From Geodermatophilus ruber (GTDB taxonomy: Bacteria > Actinomycetota > Actinomycetes > Mycobacteriales > Geodermatophilaceae): DNA of 64,000 nt. The stretch's first letter is position 1; every line of letters starts with the position of its first letter. This document shows, in pieces, positions 1 through 8,262 of the stretch. Under the pieces are notes generated by a model. That model saw nothing but the letters and a program-made list of their open reading frames with translations. It was not told the origin of the DNA and ran no database searches. A program made the translations under genes and the position numbers. The stretch is from contig NZ_FOSW01000001.1 of NCBI RefSeq assembly GCF_900114385.1, positions 248,001 to 312,000 on the forward strand, read 5' to 3'.

Positions 1-222
1 GGCGACGGCACGCGCGACCTGCTCGGTCTGAAGCTGGTCACCGACTCGGGCGGCAGTCCGACGTCGGTCGAGCGGACGATCATCGCGCTGAACGGGCCGC
101 ACGCCGCCAACGGCGCCCGCTCCATCGTGCCCGCGCCCACCGCGGCCGAGGCCGCGCGGGCCGGCTCGATCACCTGCGGCGACCTGACCATGGCGGCCGA
201 CGGGGTCAGCTCCGGGCACTGA
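1..222 (+). CDS. C-terminal end of an unidentified protein (5' truncated)
   Basis: An open frame runs in from the window edge and stops at TGA 220-222, giving 73 residues. The tail contains one cysteine (ITCGDLTMA) and ends in VSSGH. It is rich in Ala, Gly and Thr, which would suit a secreted or surface protein, but no family is recognised. The gene lies outside element 1, so it is chromosomal. The start is beyond the window. Confidence 0.5.
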   Translation, partial: GDGTRDLLGLKLVTDSGGSPTSVERTIIALNGPHAANGARSIVPAPTAAEAARAGSITCGDLTMAADGVSSGH

Positions 223-583
223 CGCCGTCGTCGCGCGCGACCGCCTGTGGACTGCCCCGGGACGCAAAACCGCAGGCCGGACTACCGCGGGAGGCTTCCG
301 ATACCCCTCCGGTGTCCAGATCCGCAAGGCCCCCGGATGCCATCCCCCCGCCGGTTCGTCCGACAGCGGGGCGCTCAGGGCGTTCTCCGCCCCGTCGCGC
401 GCGTGCGCGCGCACGGCCTTGAACCGGGCGACCTCCTCGGGACTGTTGCCTTCGCTGTCCTGCTGGCTGAGTGACACGTAGGCTGCGGGACCACGGTGCC
501 GACGTCGACCAGGGCGACGAGCGGGCGGGCGTGCAGCGGGATATCCGTGGTCAGCCCCTGCAGGAGAACCTGCTGGTCAGTAC
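223..583. other. Chromosomal spacer left of element 1
   Basis: This stretch of about 360 bases lies between the truncated first gene and the left attachment repeat. No gene is convincing. Minus-strand frames contain short protein-like stretches (for example DQQVLLQGLTTDIPLH and SPEEVARFKAVRAHARDG) that only join if a frameshift is assumed. It may hold a decayed gene, perhaps from an earlier integration at the same tRNA. That reading is tentative. Confidence 0.3.
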
Positions 584-630
584 GGTGGGCCCCGTGGGGA
601 TCGAACCCACAACCCGCGGATTAAAAGTCC
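584..630 (-). repeat. attL of element 1 (partial tRNA-Lys copy)
   Basis: These 47 bp are identical to 10191-10237. Read on the minus strand, they carry the tRNA-Lys 3' end up through the anticodon loop but lack the 5' half, so this copy is not a working tRNA. It marks the left end of element 1. Confidence 0.9.
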
Positions 631-735
631 CAGCCCAGGCGTGACGGACGGTGCCGCATGATGCTGTCCGCGCTGGTCAGCGCCGCAACCAGTGCCGTCG
701 GCCATCGCCGTCTCTCGCCTGCTTCCCCGCAGTCC

Positions 736-754
736 GCGACCACAACGCGACCAC
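736..754 (+). promoter_or_regulatory. Paired GCGACCAC direct repeat, candidate integrase arm site
   Basis: GCGACCAC occurs twice, 11 bp start to start (736 and 747), 106 bp inside attL. The same doublet with the same spacing recurs at 4818 and at 10114. The one-turn spacing and proximity to both element ends suggest arm-type integrase or excisionase binding sites (inference). Confidence 0.5.
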
Positions 755-823
755 TTGATGGCCCCAGCCGCCCGGCCTCATAGAGTGAGACGAAGCCAAC
801 AGTCCGTGAGCCGGGGGTAGTAC

Positions 824-1666
824 GTGTACGACGGGGATCTGCAGGCGGACGTACAAGCCGCTCTAGGCACTTCCGAGCTGATCCCGCTGATCACCGGGGG
901 GCAGAAGCTCGTCTTTACCACCGAACTCGAGGGCATCCCCGTCGTCGCCAAGGTGATCCTCGTTCCGGAGGGGCCCCACGCCGATGAGGTGCTCGAGCGA
1001 GCGCGGCGCGAAGTCGAGCTTCTGTCGACGGTTGAGTCGGAGTTCGTGGTCCGGGTGCTCTCGGAAGCCGTTGAGATCGGAGACCGTCCGGAAGCGGTGT
1101 GCTGGGTTGAGGAGTTCCTGGACGGCGACGACCTGAGGAACCTCGTGGGCACCTTTCCCTGGGAGCCCAGCGAGGTTTGGTCGCTCCTGCGCGATGTGGG
1201 AGCTGGCCTGGCGGCCTGCCATGAACTGGACGTGGTTCATCGCGACCTGTCGCCGGGAAATGTGCGACGTCGCGCAGACGGCCGGTTCGTCGTAATGGAT
1301 CCAGGCTTCGCCCGGCATCTCACCAAGGCAGCCCTCACCGGCGTGTACCAGCCCGGGACTCCCGGCTACATGACTCCCGAGCACGTACCGGGCGGCCGCC
1401 CGACTCCCGCCAGCGACGTCTTCGGGCTGGGCATCCTCGCCTTTCAGGCGCTCACCGGCGCGGGCCCGATGCCGTACCGCGGCGATGAAGCTGAGTACTA
1501 CCGACAGCTCCGTAACGGGCAAGCCCCGCCGGTGGCGAGCGTCCGGGCGGACGTCCCCGCCGACCTGGCCTCGGTCGTTGACAGGTGCCTCCAGCGGCAG
1601 CCAGCTCGTCGCTACCTCGACGCCCAGGAGCTCCTCGAGTCGCTTCCCAGTGCGAGCGACTCATGA
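824..1666 (+). CDS. Eukaryotic-type Ser/Thr protein kinase, cargo of element 1
   Basis: The 280-residue protein is essentially a bare kinase domain with no membrane segment or sensor domain, so it is likely cytosolic. The ATP-binding lysine is in VVAK (K43), the catalytic loop is HRDLSPGN (D141, N146), and the activation segment ends GTPGYMTPEH. The Mg-binding motif is DPG (D159) instead of DFG, and the glycine loop is degenerate, so activity may be atypical. The start is GTG. Its stop overlaps the start of the next gene (ATGA at 1663-1666), so the two are translationally coupled and probably functional partners. Its place in the variable part of a mobile element suggests a defence or regulatory cargo role, which is inference. 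Confidence 0.85.
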   Translation: MYDGDLQADVQAALGTSELIPLITGGQKLVFTTELEGIPVVAKVILVPEGPHADEVLERARREVELLSTVESEFVVRVLSEAVEIGDRPEAVCWVEEFLDGDDLRNLVGTFPWEPSEVWSLLRDVGAGLAACHELDVVHRDLSPGNVRRRADGRFVVMDPGFARHLTKAALTGVYQPGTPGYMTPEHVPGGRPTPASDVFGLGILAFQALTGAGPMPYRGDEAEYYRQLRNGQAPPVASVRADVPADLASVVDRCLQRQPARRYLDAQELLESLPSASDS

Positions 1667-2832
1667 GTGTCCTCATCCAAGATGGGCGTCGTGGCGGTCA
1701 CCTGCGGTGGGTGACGCAGGCGTTGGCCGCAGGGCTGGCCGACGGAGTGATCATTAGCCCGTTCCACACTCCTCGCGTTTCGATACCGCGACACCAGGCG
1801 GGCGCCACCGTCAGTGCTGCGGTGATAGCCGCCGGCGGCGAGGCGGTTTTCGATGCCAGTACCCATGCGCGTTTGCTGCCCGGCAGCGACGACGTCCTCC
1901 ACTACGACACCTGGCAGCTGTGGGGTCCATCGGGGATAGGGCTCGATAGTGACGCCAAGCGCCTTGAGCATCTTGAACGTGTGTTCGCGCGACAGCGCGA
2001 GATGTCGGTTCCTACCCTGGCGCCGACGCTGACCCTGGAAAGCCCGCTTGGCCAAGCTGCGGATGACGCGTTCCGCACCGCTGAGCTGGCACGAGGCTTG
2101 GATCCGGCCTGCTGGCAGACGCTGGCTGGGCGACGGTCCTTTTGGCGGGCCGGCTCGGACCTCGACGCGTATATCGGGCAATTGGCCTCGCTGCGCGCCC
2201 CCTGCTGGGCCCTGACTGTCGTGAACGACATCGTCGTCGACAACGTGCCAGACCTTGCAGACACCGAAGCCTTCTCAGGGCTGCTCCGCACCGTGCACTC
2301 CCTTTCCCAGCGAGCTCGCGTGATCATCTGCCACGCCGACTACGCCGGAGTGCCTGCGGTCGCCGCGGGTGCGAGTGACATCGGCGCTGGCTGGGATCGG
2401 GGGATGCGGTTCTTCGACCCCCGCTCGTTCCAGCTCACGACGCCTGGCATCCAGATTCCAGCTTCCTACGTGACACAAGGCCGGCTTGGGGCGGTGCTGC
2501 GCCGCGACACCGGTGATGCCATCGCCAGGCTCGGGGACGCCTTCGCGACCACGCTGCGAGGCGGCCCCATGCCAGCTGACGACACCGCTGAGCGTTCCCA
2601 CCACTTGCGTCAGCTCCGAGATCTTGTGAACGCTGTGAGCGGGCACGGAGTCGCTCGACCGGGACGCATAGGGGAATTGCGCAACTTCTATGAGCGATCG
2701 ATGGCCGACTTCGACAGCCTGCTCACGCGCCTGCCCCGGACGACTCTGCAGGAGAGCTCCCGGATGCGCTGGGTGGAGCAGCCGTACAGGGCACTCAAGG
2801 CCTACGCCGAGGCTGAAGGCCTTTGGTTATGA
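1663..2832 (+). CDS. Unknown 389-aa protein coupled to the kinase
   Basis: The ATG at 1663 overlaps the kinase stop by 4 nt, which fixes the start although the frame is open upstream. No family is recognised. Alternating hydrophobic strands and helices, with conserved-looking short motifs near the strand ends (IISPFHTPRVS, WALTVVNDIVVDN, VIICHADYAG), could fit a TIM-barrel-like enzyme. This is weak. There is no signal peptide or membrane segment. Tight coupling suggests it is the substrate, effector or regulator of the kinase. It converges on the minus-strand gene at 2839, only 6 nt away. Confidence 0.7.
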   Translation: MSVLIQDGRRGGHLRWVTQALAAGLADGVIISPFHTPRVSIPRHQAGATVSAAVIAAGGEAVFDASTHARLLPGSDDVLHYDTWQLWGPSGIGLDSDAKRLEHLERVFARQREMSVPTLAPTLTLESPLGQAADDAFRTAELARGLDPACWQTLAGRRSFWRAGSDLDAYIGQLASLRAPCWALTVVNDIVVDNVPDLADTEAFSGLLRTVHSLSQRARVIICHADYAGVPAVAAGASDIGAGWDRGMRFFDPRSFQLTTPGIQIPASYVTQGRLGAVLRRDTGDAIARLGDAFATTLRGGPMPADDTAERSHHLRQLRDLVNAVSGHGVARPGRIGELRNFYERSMADFDSLLTRLPRTTLQESSRMRWVEQPYRALKAYAEAEGLWL

Positions 2833-2838
2833 GCGTTC

Positions 2839-3603
2839 CTAAGTACGCGGCGGGGACGATGGAGAAGCCCCTGCCAGCGCAGCTATGACGTGCTCACTCG
2901 CCCAAAGACGACGGGCGAGCTCAAGGCGTCTGACCCGCGGACGGACCAGCCATCGTGCGCCAAGCGCAAGCCCCAAACCGAGGTCTGCGGCTTGCGCCAT
3001 CGCCCGTGACCGGTCGCGAGGGAGGCGCCGGACGACCGTTGCGGATGCATCGGCCCACGCCCCATAGCGGAGTGCTTGACCTAGACCGCCGGACCAGTCG
3101 TCAACCTTGGCCTCCAGCGCATAGATCCGGCCCACAGGTTGGATCTCGGGAGCGCGCAAGACGCAGCCGCTCGCGGTCTCGACTAGAGCGCCGCAGCCGA
3201 TCAACCGTGCGATCCGTCGCCGGACGCTCCGCTCGTCAGCCTCCAGCCTGCGACTCAACGCCGAAGCCGACAGGGCCTGCCTTGGGGACGCAGCTGCAGC
3301 CAGTCGAACATCGCCCCAAGACAGCAAGGGAGGACACGCGTACTCAAGGCGAGTCGCCAACCGCGGCGTCATCGGGACAGCGACGAGATCGGGAAGCCCC
3401 GCCGGGCCAGGCATCTCAGCGATGACGGTGACGCCCCGTCCGGCCCCAGGGAGTCGTGCGGCCAAGTCGCGGAGGTCCGGATCAAGCTCACGTTCCGCGG
3501 TGGGCATGAACCGACGACCAGGCCGATCGCGGCGACTCGTTGACTCCTGAACGCGAGACATGACCGGCTCACGAACAGGCCGAGGCACCACGCTGACAGG
3601 CAC
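2839..3603 (-). CDS. Winged-helix protein with a PD-(D/E)XK nuclease-like core
   Basis: With the GTG start at 3603 the protein is 254 aa; internal ATGs at 3561 and 3507 are alternatives and none has a clear RBS. Residues 63-76 (EMPGPAGLPDLVAV) and 162-180 (ALEAK, then GGLGQALRYG) look like the PD, EXK and Q motifs of restriction-endonuclease-fold proteins. Between them lies a helix-turn-helix-like segment (about 112-142, SALSRRLEADERSVRRRIAR). It could be a DNA-binding nuclease or an inactive regulatory relative. It lies beside the kinase pair, on the opposite strand. Family membership is inferred from motifs only. Confidence 0.6.
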   Translation of the reverse strand: MPVSVVPRPVREPVMSRVQESTSRRDRPGRRFMPTAERELDPDLRDLAARLPGAGRGVTVIAEMPGPAGLPDLVAVPMTPRLATRLEYACPPLLSWGDVRLAAAASPRQALSASALSRRLEADERSVRRRIARLIGCGALVETASGCVLRAPEIQPVGRIYALEAKVDDWSGGLGQALRYGAWADASATVVRRLPRDRSRAMAQAADLGLGLALGARWLVRPRVRRLELARRLWASEHVIAALAGASPSSPPRT

Positions 3604-3666
3604 TCACTCATTATCGGCGAAGGGACGACGACTCTGACCGCCTGGGCCGCGCCTGGAACGATCGGC

Positions 3667-3954
3667 ATGATCGCGGTGGACCCGAAGTGGCGAGGAAGCC
3701 CAGCCGCGTACCGACTGCTGAAGGCAGCAAGCGACTACTTCGCTCCGGCCCCACTCCGGCACGACGGCTCCCTGTCAGCTATAGGGGCAAGGCTGGCGGA
3801 GCGACTGAGGATTGAGCGCGATCCCGGCACAATCGGCAAGTCGGTCGCGGACATGAGCCCCTCCGTCGATGAAGCGCGGGCCATGGATGCGCTACGACGG
3901 GCGCGCGGGGAGCGGGTGCCCGTCTTCTTTCCTCCGCAGGCGTCAGACGACTAG
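3667..3954 (+). CDS. Small hypothetical protein
   Basis: This 95-aa basic protein opens MIAVDPKWRG and ends VPVFFPPQASDD. Codon use is typical of the region and it sits alone between the nuclease-like gene and a wHTH-like gene. Helical content looks high, with no membrane segment. No family is recognised, and the true start may lie elsewhere because there is no good RBS. Confidence 0.45.
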   Translation: MIAVDPKWRGSPAAYRLLKAASDYFAPAPLRHDGSLSAIGARLAERLRIERDPGTIGKSVADMSPSVDEARAMDALRRARGERVPVFFPPQASDD

Positions 3955-4125
3955 GGCCGCGAATTCACTTGAACGCAACACGAGGGACTCGTCTGCTCAG
4001 CTGGTGAAGCTGCAGCGATCTCGCTCCTGAGCGGCGGTCGCGCTAGCGCCCAGCCGGCCCTGTCCTCGGCCTCAGGCAGCGGTGTCCATCAGCGGCCCCC
4101 TGACGACGCCACTAACGTCCGCCAA

Positions 4126-4572
4126 GTGACGCGACCCGAGCCCCTGCCCGACCAGTGGTATAGCCGCGACCTCCTCGTGCTCCACGAGGTGGCCCACGCC
4201 TTCGCCGACGACCCTCAGGCGACACCCGAGGCCTCCGACATCGCCGAGTCGTTGAACCTCGACGAGGACCTCGTGGGGCTCATCGGCGAGAGCCTCAAGG
4301 AGGCCGGATACGTCGACGGCATCAGCACGGCTTCGGACGGCATCATCATCTTCACCAAGCTCACCCCGGCGGGCCGGCGGGAGGTCGGCCTCTGGCCCTC
4401 CCCCGATACCGCTGCCGACCGACTGATGGCCTCCCTCGAGCAAGCCATCGACCGAGCCCAGGGCGAGCAGAAGACGCGCCTGCAGAGGGTCAGGGACGGC
4501 CTCTCGCAAGCCGGCCGTGACGTCGTCATCGGCATCGCCACCGGCGTCGCCACGGGCCAGCTCGGCGGCTGA
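4126..4572 (+). CDS. Hypothetical protein with winged-helix-like N-terminus
   Basis: A 148-aa acidic protein starts at GTG 4126. Residues 13-80 have the helix pattern of a small winged helix (SRDLLVLHEVAH, then SDIAESLNLDEDLVGLIGESL, then a GYVDGI wing followed by LTPAGRREV). The C-terminus is a helical linker followed by a Gly/Val-rich segment (DVVIGIATGVATGQLGG) that may associate with a membrane or pack in an oligomer. This layout, a small HTH plus a glycine-rich tail, is seen in uncharacterised actinobacterial proteins of defence and mobile regions. Function is unknown. Confidence 0.6.
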   Translation: MTRPEPLPDQWYSRDLLVLHEVAHAFADDPQATPEASDIAESLNLDEDLVGLIGESLKEAGYVDGISTASDGIIIFTKLTPAGRREVGLWPSPDTAADRLMASLEQAIDRAQGEQKTRLQRVRDGLSQAGRDVVIGIATGVATGQLGG

Positions 4573-4817
4573 CCCAACCGCCGGTGAGCCGACGTAGCGT
4601 CCCCGACATGGAGAACCCACCACGCAGTCGCAACGATGACCGAAGCCTTGGCGGTCCTCATCGACCAGTTGCGTGAGGACCTGGTCCCGAAGAACATGCC
4701 CTGAGCCGGTGACTCGGAGATGGCGGAACGGCAGCCCACGGCTCTGCGGTGGCAGCACGTAATACGCCCCGTCGCTGAGCAGCAGCTCCGGTAGCCGGAT
4801 GCGAGCAGGAAGATGCT

Positions 4818-4836
4818 GCGACCACACCGCGACCAC
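4818..4836 (+). promoter_or_regulatory. Internal copy of the GCGACCAC doublet
   Basis: GCGACCAC lies at 4818 and 4829, with 11-bp spacing, matching the doublets near both ends of the element (736 and 10114). An internal copy is unexpected for arm sites and could be a fossil element end. Confidence 0.45.
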
Positions 4837-4861
4837 ACCGCCCATAACCGCAGGTCAGTCG

Positions 4862-4894
4862 GTGCGCCTGCGGAGGGCTAATCCGCAGGCGCAC
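4862..4894. terminator. Hairpin, likely bidirectional terminator
   Basis: The 12-bp perfect arms GTGCGCCTGCGG and CCGCAGGCGCAC flank a 9-nt loop. It lies between the end of the plus-strand cargo and the end of the minus-strand core operon (stop at 4954), where a terminator is expected. There is no U tract, which is usual at this GC content. Confidence 0.55.
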
Positions 4895-4953
4895 ACCGAG
4901 TTCCGGGAGTTCCGGGACAGGCCCACGCGCGCACGTGCGCGACACCGCGGCCG

Positions 4954-5604
4954 TCACGCGTCTCCACCCGCCAGCGCCCGCAGCCGGGTGGAGACGATCC
5001 GCAGGACCCCAGGGTCGGTCAGGTCATGGCCGAGATCGGTGAGTGCACCCCGCAGCGCATCAGCGACCAGCCGGCCCTGCTCCTGCGCCAGCCTGACCCG
5101 ACGCTCCTCGATCCCCGCCGACAGCGCCGCCGTCATGACCGCGACCAGGTGCTTGCGCTCCCGCTCGTACAGGTCCAGCAGAACGTTCGCCCCAGCCCGC
5201 TCCACGCTCTTCCACTCCTGGCCCTTCTCGCCGGCGCCCTCGCGGTACTCCGTGCGACCCCAGGTCAGCTCCTGCTGCTTGAGCTCCTGGATCCGCTCCC
5301 GCAGCCACGCCACGTGCCCGGCCGTCCACTGGATCTCGTCGACCAGGGCCTGCGTCGGCGACACCTCGACCGGCAGCCCATAGGTCACCGCCGCGGCGTG
5401 CAGCGTCGCCTGCCGCTCCCGCCGCTCGGCCTCGGCCCGCACCCGCGGCGCCTTGCCCCCGTGCATCGAGCAGACCATCCCGCCGACGATCGGCGCCCGC
5501 TTGCACTGCTCCCCCGACTGCTTGCTCCGGGCCACACACCGACGACGTCCATGGGGTTCGAGGGCGGCCAGCCCCTCCATGCGGTGTCGGCCGCGCGGGC
5601 TCAT
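4954..5604 (-). CDS. Terminase-small-subunit-like / zinc-motif phage protein
   Basis: The start is set at ATG 5604, preceded by AGGAGA at good spacing, giving 216 aa although the frame is open further upstream. The N-terminus has a Cys/His motif (CKRAPIVGGMVCSMHGGKAP) followed by basic helices (VRAEAERRERQ), then a long helical region and a C-terminal helical domain. Actinophage and satellite proteins with a CxxHGG motif and helical tail are often labelled small terminase, which recognises DNA for packaging. Here no large terminase is present. It is the last gene of the minus-strand core operon, 127 nt after the ATPase. The assignment is moderate. Confidence 0.55.
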   Translation of the reverse strand: MSPRGRHRMEGLAALEPHGRRRCVARSKQSGEQCKRAPIVGGMVCSMHGGKAPRVRAEAERRERQATLHAAAVTYGLPVEVSPTQALVDEIQWTAGHVAWLRERIQELKQQELTWGRTEYREGAGEKGQEWKSVERAGANVLLDLYERERKHLVAVMTAALSAGIEERRVRLAQEQGRLVADALRGALTDLGHDLTDPGVLRIVSTRLRALAGGDA

Positions 5605-5731
5605 CGGCTCTCCTGGCTGGTGGTGTGGGGCTGTCCGTCGTGGGGTGCTGGCTGTCCGTGTCCGCTCCCTAAGGGAGGAGCGAACGGACGGACATGTCCG
5701 CGGGGTGCGGACAGTCGCGGACATGCGGACA

Positions 5732-6781
5732 TCACTGGGTGTCTCCCTGGATGTAGAAGGGCCGGGCGTCGGTCCCGGTGTCGATGAGGGCTCCGGCTTC
5801 GACCAGCTCGTTTAGGGAGCGGTGGAAGGTGGCGGAGGGCATCGAGGCGACGTTGCGGAGGTCGGCCTTGGTGGCTCCGGTGGCGCCGAAGGCGGACATG
5901 AACACGGACATGAGGTCGCGCGCCTTGGCGTTCATGTCCGCGGCGATCGCGGACACGATGACGCCGCTGTCGAGGACGGGGTTGAGGCGCAGTTGGAGGG
6001 TGTCCTCGCGGGGGCCGTCCTTGCGCTTGGTGCGGCTCAGCTTCATGAGACGGGCGTCGCCTTCGGTGGTGTAGACGGTGTCGACGCCGGCCTCGAGGGC
6101 GGAGGATCCGCGGATGGTGGCGCGGTCCTTGCCGGTGTGGTGGGCGACGGCGATGGTGCCGCCATTGGTGGCGTCGCGGAGGCGGTAGAGGGCGTCGACG
6201 GCGATGCCCATGTCCTTGGCGCTGTTCTCGTCGGCGCCGACGAGGCAGCGGGCGAGGGTGTCGAGGACGACCAGGGAGCGGCCGGCGGCAAGCTGGCAGA
6301 GCTCGGCGACGGCCTGGGCGTCGAGGAGGTTGATCGGCTCGGGGAGGACGGCGAGCTGGTCGTCGGGGATGTCGCGGTGCCAGCCGTACTCCCAGGCGGT
6401 TAACCGGGGGTGGAGGCCGTGGGCGCCTTCGGCGGCGACGTAGAGGACTGCGCCCTGTTCGACGGGTCGGCCCATCCATGGTCGGCCGGTGGCGATGCTG
6501 GCAGCCCAGTCCTGCAGGACGAAGCTCTTCAGCGAGCCGAAGTGGCCGGCGATGACGGCGACGGTGCGCCGGTCGATCGTGCGGTCGATGAGGGGTTCGG
6601 GCTCGGGGAGCTGTGCGAGGGCGCCGCGGGTGAGCAGGCGCTCGCCGAGGGGTGGCTTGGTCCGCGGTGGTGTTGCGGCCGTGGGCTGCTCATCGGGTGG
6701 GTGCTCGGGTGGCGAGACGTCGGCCCAGGGATCGGCCGTTGCGTCCTGGATCCACCGCGGTTCGGCGCGGGCTGCGGTCAT
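5732..6781 (-). CDS. RepA/AAA_25-type ATPase, replication protein
   Basis: This 349-aa RecA-fold ATPase is related to plasmid RepA and DnaB-type helicases. The Walker A motif is GHFGSLKS (79-86, variant but with the key Lys-Ser) and Walker B is LVVLDTLAR (170-178). A further motif, VAHHTGKDRATIRGSSAL (212-229), matches the sensor region of the family. The C-terminal ~70 residues look like a winged helix (TKADLRNVASMPSATFHRSL). The protein probably drives replication of the excised element. Its ATG overlaps the upstream gene's stop by 4 nt. Confidence 0.8.
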   Translation of the reverse strand: MTAARAEPRWIQDATADPWADVSPPEHPPDEQPTAATPPRTKPPLGERLLTRGALAQLPEPEPLIDRTIDRRTVAVIAGHFGSLKSFVLQDWAASIATGRPWMGRPVEQGAVLYVAAEGAHGLHPRLTAWEYGWHRDIPDDQLAVLPEPINLLDAQAVAELCQLAAGRSLVVLDTLARCLVGADENSAKDMGIAVDALYRLRDATNGGTIAVAHHTGKDRATIRGSSALEAGVDTVYTTEGDARLMKLSRTKRKDGPREDTLQLRLNPVLDSGVIVSAIAADMNAKARDLMSVFMSAFGATGATKADLRNVASMPSATFHRSLNELVEAGALIDTGTDARPFYIQGDTQ

Positions 6782-7280
6782 GCGGCGACGACTAGTCCTC
6801 TCGGTTCGGTGAGGGCCCGGTGGCGGGCGCGGACGGCGTCGACGGCGGCCTGCTCGGCGTGAGTGAGTCGGTCGAGCTCGTCGGGGTCGGCGTGGCCGGC
6901 GACCTGGGCAAGCCGGGTGGCCATCTCGACGGTGCGGCGGCGCCAGGCCTGCTCGAGGGCCTGGGCGGCGTACCAGCGGACCGAGGCGGGGTTGTTGCGG
7001 GCGCGGTGGTCCATCAGCCGCATGAGGACGCCGGCGAAGGTCTTGATCTGGTGCTCACCGGCGGCGCGCTCCTCGCTGATGGCGAGTGCCAGGACCGCGG
7101 CCGGGTCGGGGCTGACTCCGGCGTCGCACAGCTGGTCGATGAGCTGGTGCACGAGGCGGATCGCGTGGTTCGCGATGTCGTCGGGGTGGAGGAGGTCGAC
7201 GACCGGGCGGGCCCGGGTGTGGTCGAGCGCCATGAGGGCGGCGACGAACGCCTCTTCGGCGGTGTGTACCGGCGGGCGGG

Positions 7281-7284
<4 letters not shown>
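6778..7284 (-). CDS. DnaB-N-like helical protein, helicase-loader type
   Basis: The GTG at 7284 overlaps the preceding stop (GTGA), giving 168 aa, so the open frame further upstream is ignored. The sequence is all-helical (AEEAFVAALMALDHTRARPVVDLLHPDDIANHA), resembling the N-terminal domain of replicative DnaB helicases or a loader that binds it. It is coupled on both sides: to a 90-aa protein upstream and the AAA ATPase downstream. Together they look like the element's replication module. Confidence 0.65.
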
Positions 7285-7553
<269 letters not shown>

Positions 7554-7624
7554 GTTGGTCGGCTCCAGGTGACTCTGGGGTCTGGTGGTGGGCGGCCGGG
7601 TCTGTGGCGGACCCGGCGCCCCTG

Positions 7625-7903
7625 TCAGAGGCCGGAGACCGGCCGCAGGTTCGGCGGTGACGTCGTCACCGCGGATCGCGGGCTGTCAGCAGCCGGCTCG
7701 ATGCCGAGGGCGGCCAGCAGGCCGTCGGGGCCGCCGGTGACCACGCGGTAGCGCGAGCCCAGGCGGACGACGCGGGCGGGGAACTGGCCGGCGCGGACGA
7801 GCTGGTACGCGAGCGTGCGTCCGCAGGACAGGGCACGTGCCGCGGTGACGACGTCGACGGTGGCTGGCAGCGCGGCGAGCTCGGCCTGGGTCATGGCGCT
7901 CAT
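7625..7903 (-). CDS. Excisionase / AlpA-type DNA-binding protein
   Basis: The protein is 92 aa. Residues 16-55 form a MerR/excisionase-like helix-turn-helix (VDVVTAARALSCGRTLAYQL, then FPARVVRLGSRYRV), the usual layout of Xis proteins that bend DNA to promote excision. The tail after residue 65 is poorly ordered. It overlaps the Xre-like regulator by 4 nt (ATGA), so the two are co-expressed. The integrase lies nearby on the opposite strand. Confidence 0.8.
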   Translation of the reverse strand: MSAMTQAELAALPATVDVVTAARALSCGRTLAYQLVRAGQFPARVVRLGSRYRVVTGGPDGLLAALGIEPAADSPRSAVTTSPPNLRPVSGL

Positions 7904-8121
7904 GCCGCTGCGTCCCGGAGTGCCTCGAGCAGGTCGCGGTAGGCGATGGCCCGTTCGCGGCGGGGCGCCACGATCCCGCGCTCCCAGCGGTGGACCGTGA
8001 CGGGCGAGACCTGCAGCTCTGCCGCCAGATCGGCGAGCGAGACCCGGGCGTCGGTCCGGATGCGCCGTCGCACTGCCGGCGGGGGCAGTTGAGCCGCCTT
8101 GATGCTGTCGACCAGGCTCAT
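7900..8121 (-). CDS. Xre-family repressor
   Basis: This 73-aa helix-turn-helix protein has the Xre pattern (VSLADLAAELQVSPVTVHRW at about 28-47, followed by ERGIVAPRR). It is probably the master switch of the element, acting at the divergent promoter region 8122-8262, where an inverted repeat lies just upstream. It is the first gene of an operon with the excisionase. Confidence 0.8.
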   Translation of the reverse strand: MSLVDSIKAAQLPPPAVRRRIRTDARVSLADLAAELQVSPVTVHRWERGIVAPRRERAIAYRDLLEALRDAAA

Positions 8122-8135
8122 GGAGAACTCCCTCT

Positions 8136-8163
8136 ATCGGTGCAAGCTCAGACTTGCGCCGAT
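8136..8163. promoter_or_regulatory. Inverted repeat operator candidate
   Basis: The 11-bp arms ATCGGTGCAAG and CTTGCGCCGAT (one mismatch) are separated by 6 bp and end 15 bp upstream of the Xre-like start. GCTCAGACT also occurs twice in this spacer (8146 and 8203). The position suits autoregulation and control of the divergent 8263 gene. Confidence 0.5.
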
Positions 8164-8262
8164 GAGATTCCCCGTGGAACGGCCTTGCGTCAAGTCCAGC
8201 ACGCTCAGACTCTGGATGTGCACTAGTAGGCGCAACGGCAGTGTTCGGATACGGTCACACCC

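Larger units (their letters stand above)
4573..4953. other. Non-coding spacer between cargo and core of element 1
   Basis: No gene is seen in these 380 bases. The stretch holds the middle copy of the GCGACCAC doublet (4818-4836) and a strong hairpin (4862-4894). It separates the plus-strand cargo block from the minus-strand core genes, and may mark an old junction between them. Confidence 0.5.

Noticed and set aside
247-474. A 75-codon plus-strand frame near the left edge
   Set aside because: No RBS, no recognisable domain, and composition typical of a chance frame.
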